Positions 63,958 through 64,000 of a stretch of DNA of 64,000 nucleotides are shown one piece after another. The notes below the pieces were generated by a model. The model saw only the letters and a list, made by a program, of their open reading frames with translations. It did not search any database and was not told where the DNA came from. The stretch is from Aporrectodea caliginosa (taxonomy: Eukaryota > Annelida > Clitellata > Crassiclitellata > Lumbricidae): NCBI GenBank assembly GCA_020284085.1, contig JACEVL010000335.1, positions 1,316,979 to 1,380,978 of the forward strand. The letters are read 5' to 3'. The number at the start of each line of letters is the position of its first letter. Positions within the stretch are counted from its first letter, which is position 1. A program made the translations under genes and the position numbers.

Positions 63958-64000
63958 GTTACGATCATTCATTGAATGATCTAATTCATTTTACTAGACT

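Overview
This is nuclear DNA from an animal. Four intron-rich genes with GT-AG introns (a few GC-AG) sit in AT-rich DNA full of SINEs, LINE fragments, small DNA transposons and microsatellites. CEP162 and CIP2A are animal proteins, CEP162 is a centriole and cilium protein, and the repeats do not look vertebrate. I read the source as an invertebrate, probably aquatic, and cannot name the phylum.

Layout. (1) 369-21432, plus strand: mitochondrial-type alanyl-tRNA synthetase (AARS2), 23 proposed exons, 1007 codons. Its intron 20 holds a nearly intact, very young LTR retrotransposon on the minus strand (13741-19643). In that element integrase lies upstream of reverse transcriptase (the Gmr1-type order), and the polymerase is cut off just after its YVDD motif. 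(2) 22018-45543, minus strand: CEP162, 29 coding exons, 1386 codons, converging on AARS2 with 585 bp between stop codons. Its introns hold decayed LINEs and several SINE families. (3) 47030-55131, plus strand: inositol monophosphatase (IMPA), 8 exons, 286 codons, divergent from CEP162 across about 1.5 kb that must hold both promoters. IMPA intron 5 holds a hAT-like element with an exact 8-bp target duplication and a LINE fragment inside it. (4) 58993 to the right edge, plus strand: the first five coding exons of CIP2A. Between IMPA and CIP2A a 461-bp inverted-repeat element interrupts a small unrecognised reading frame. A 1.24-kb Harbinger-like element lies in CIP2A intron 3.

The four genes do not form a pathway: they cover mitochondrial translation, centriole/cilium assembly, inositol recycling and PP2A/mitosis control. 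All exon joins were made by eye from splice sites, reading phase and remembered family similarity. Phases close exactly in every gene, but no transcript evidence was available. The most unusual items are the truncated IN-before-RT retroelement, three GC-AG introns, the nested hAT/LINE insertion with its uninterrupted sister copy alongside, and a LINE and SINE sharing the same 3' tail.
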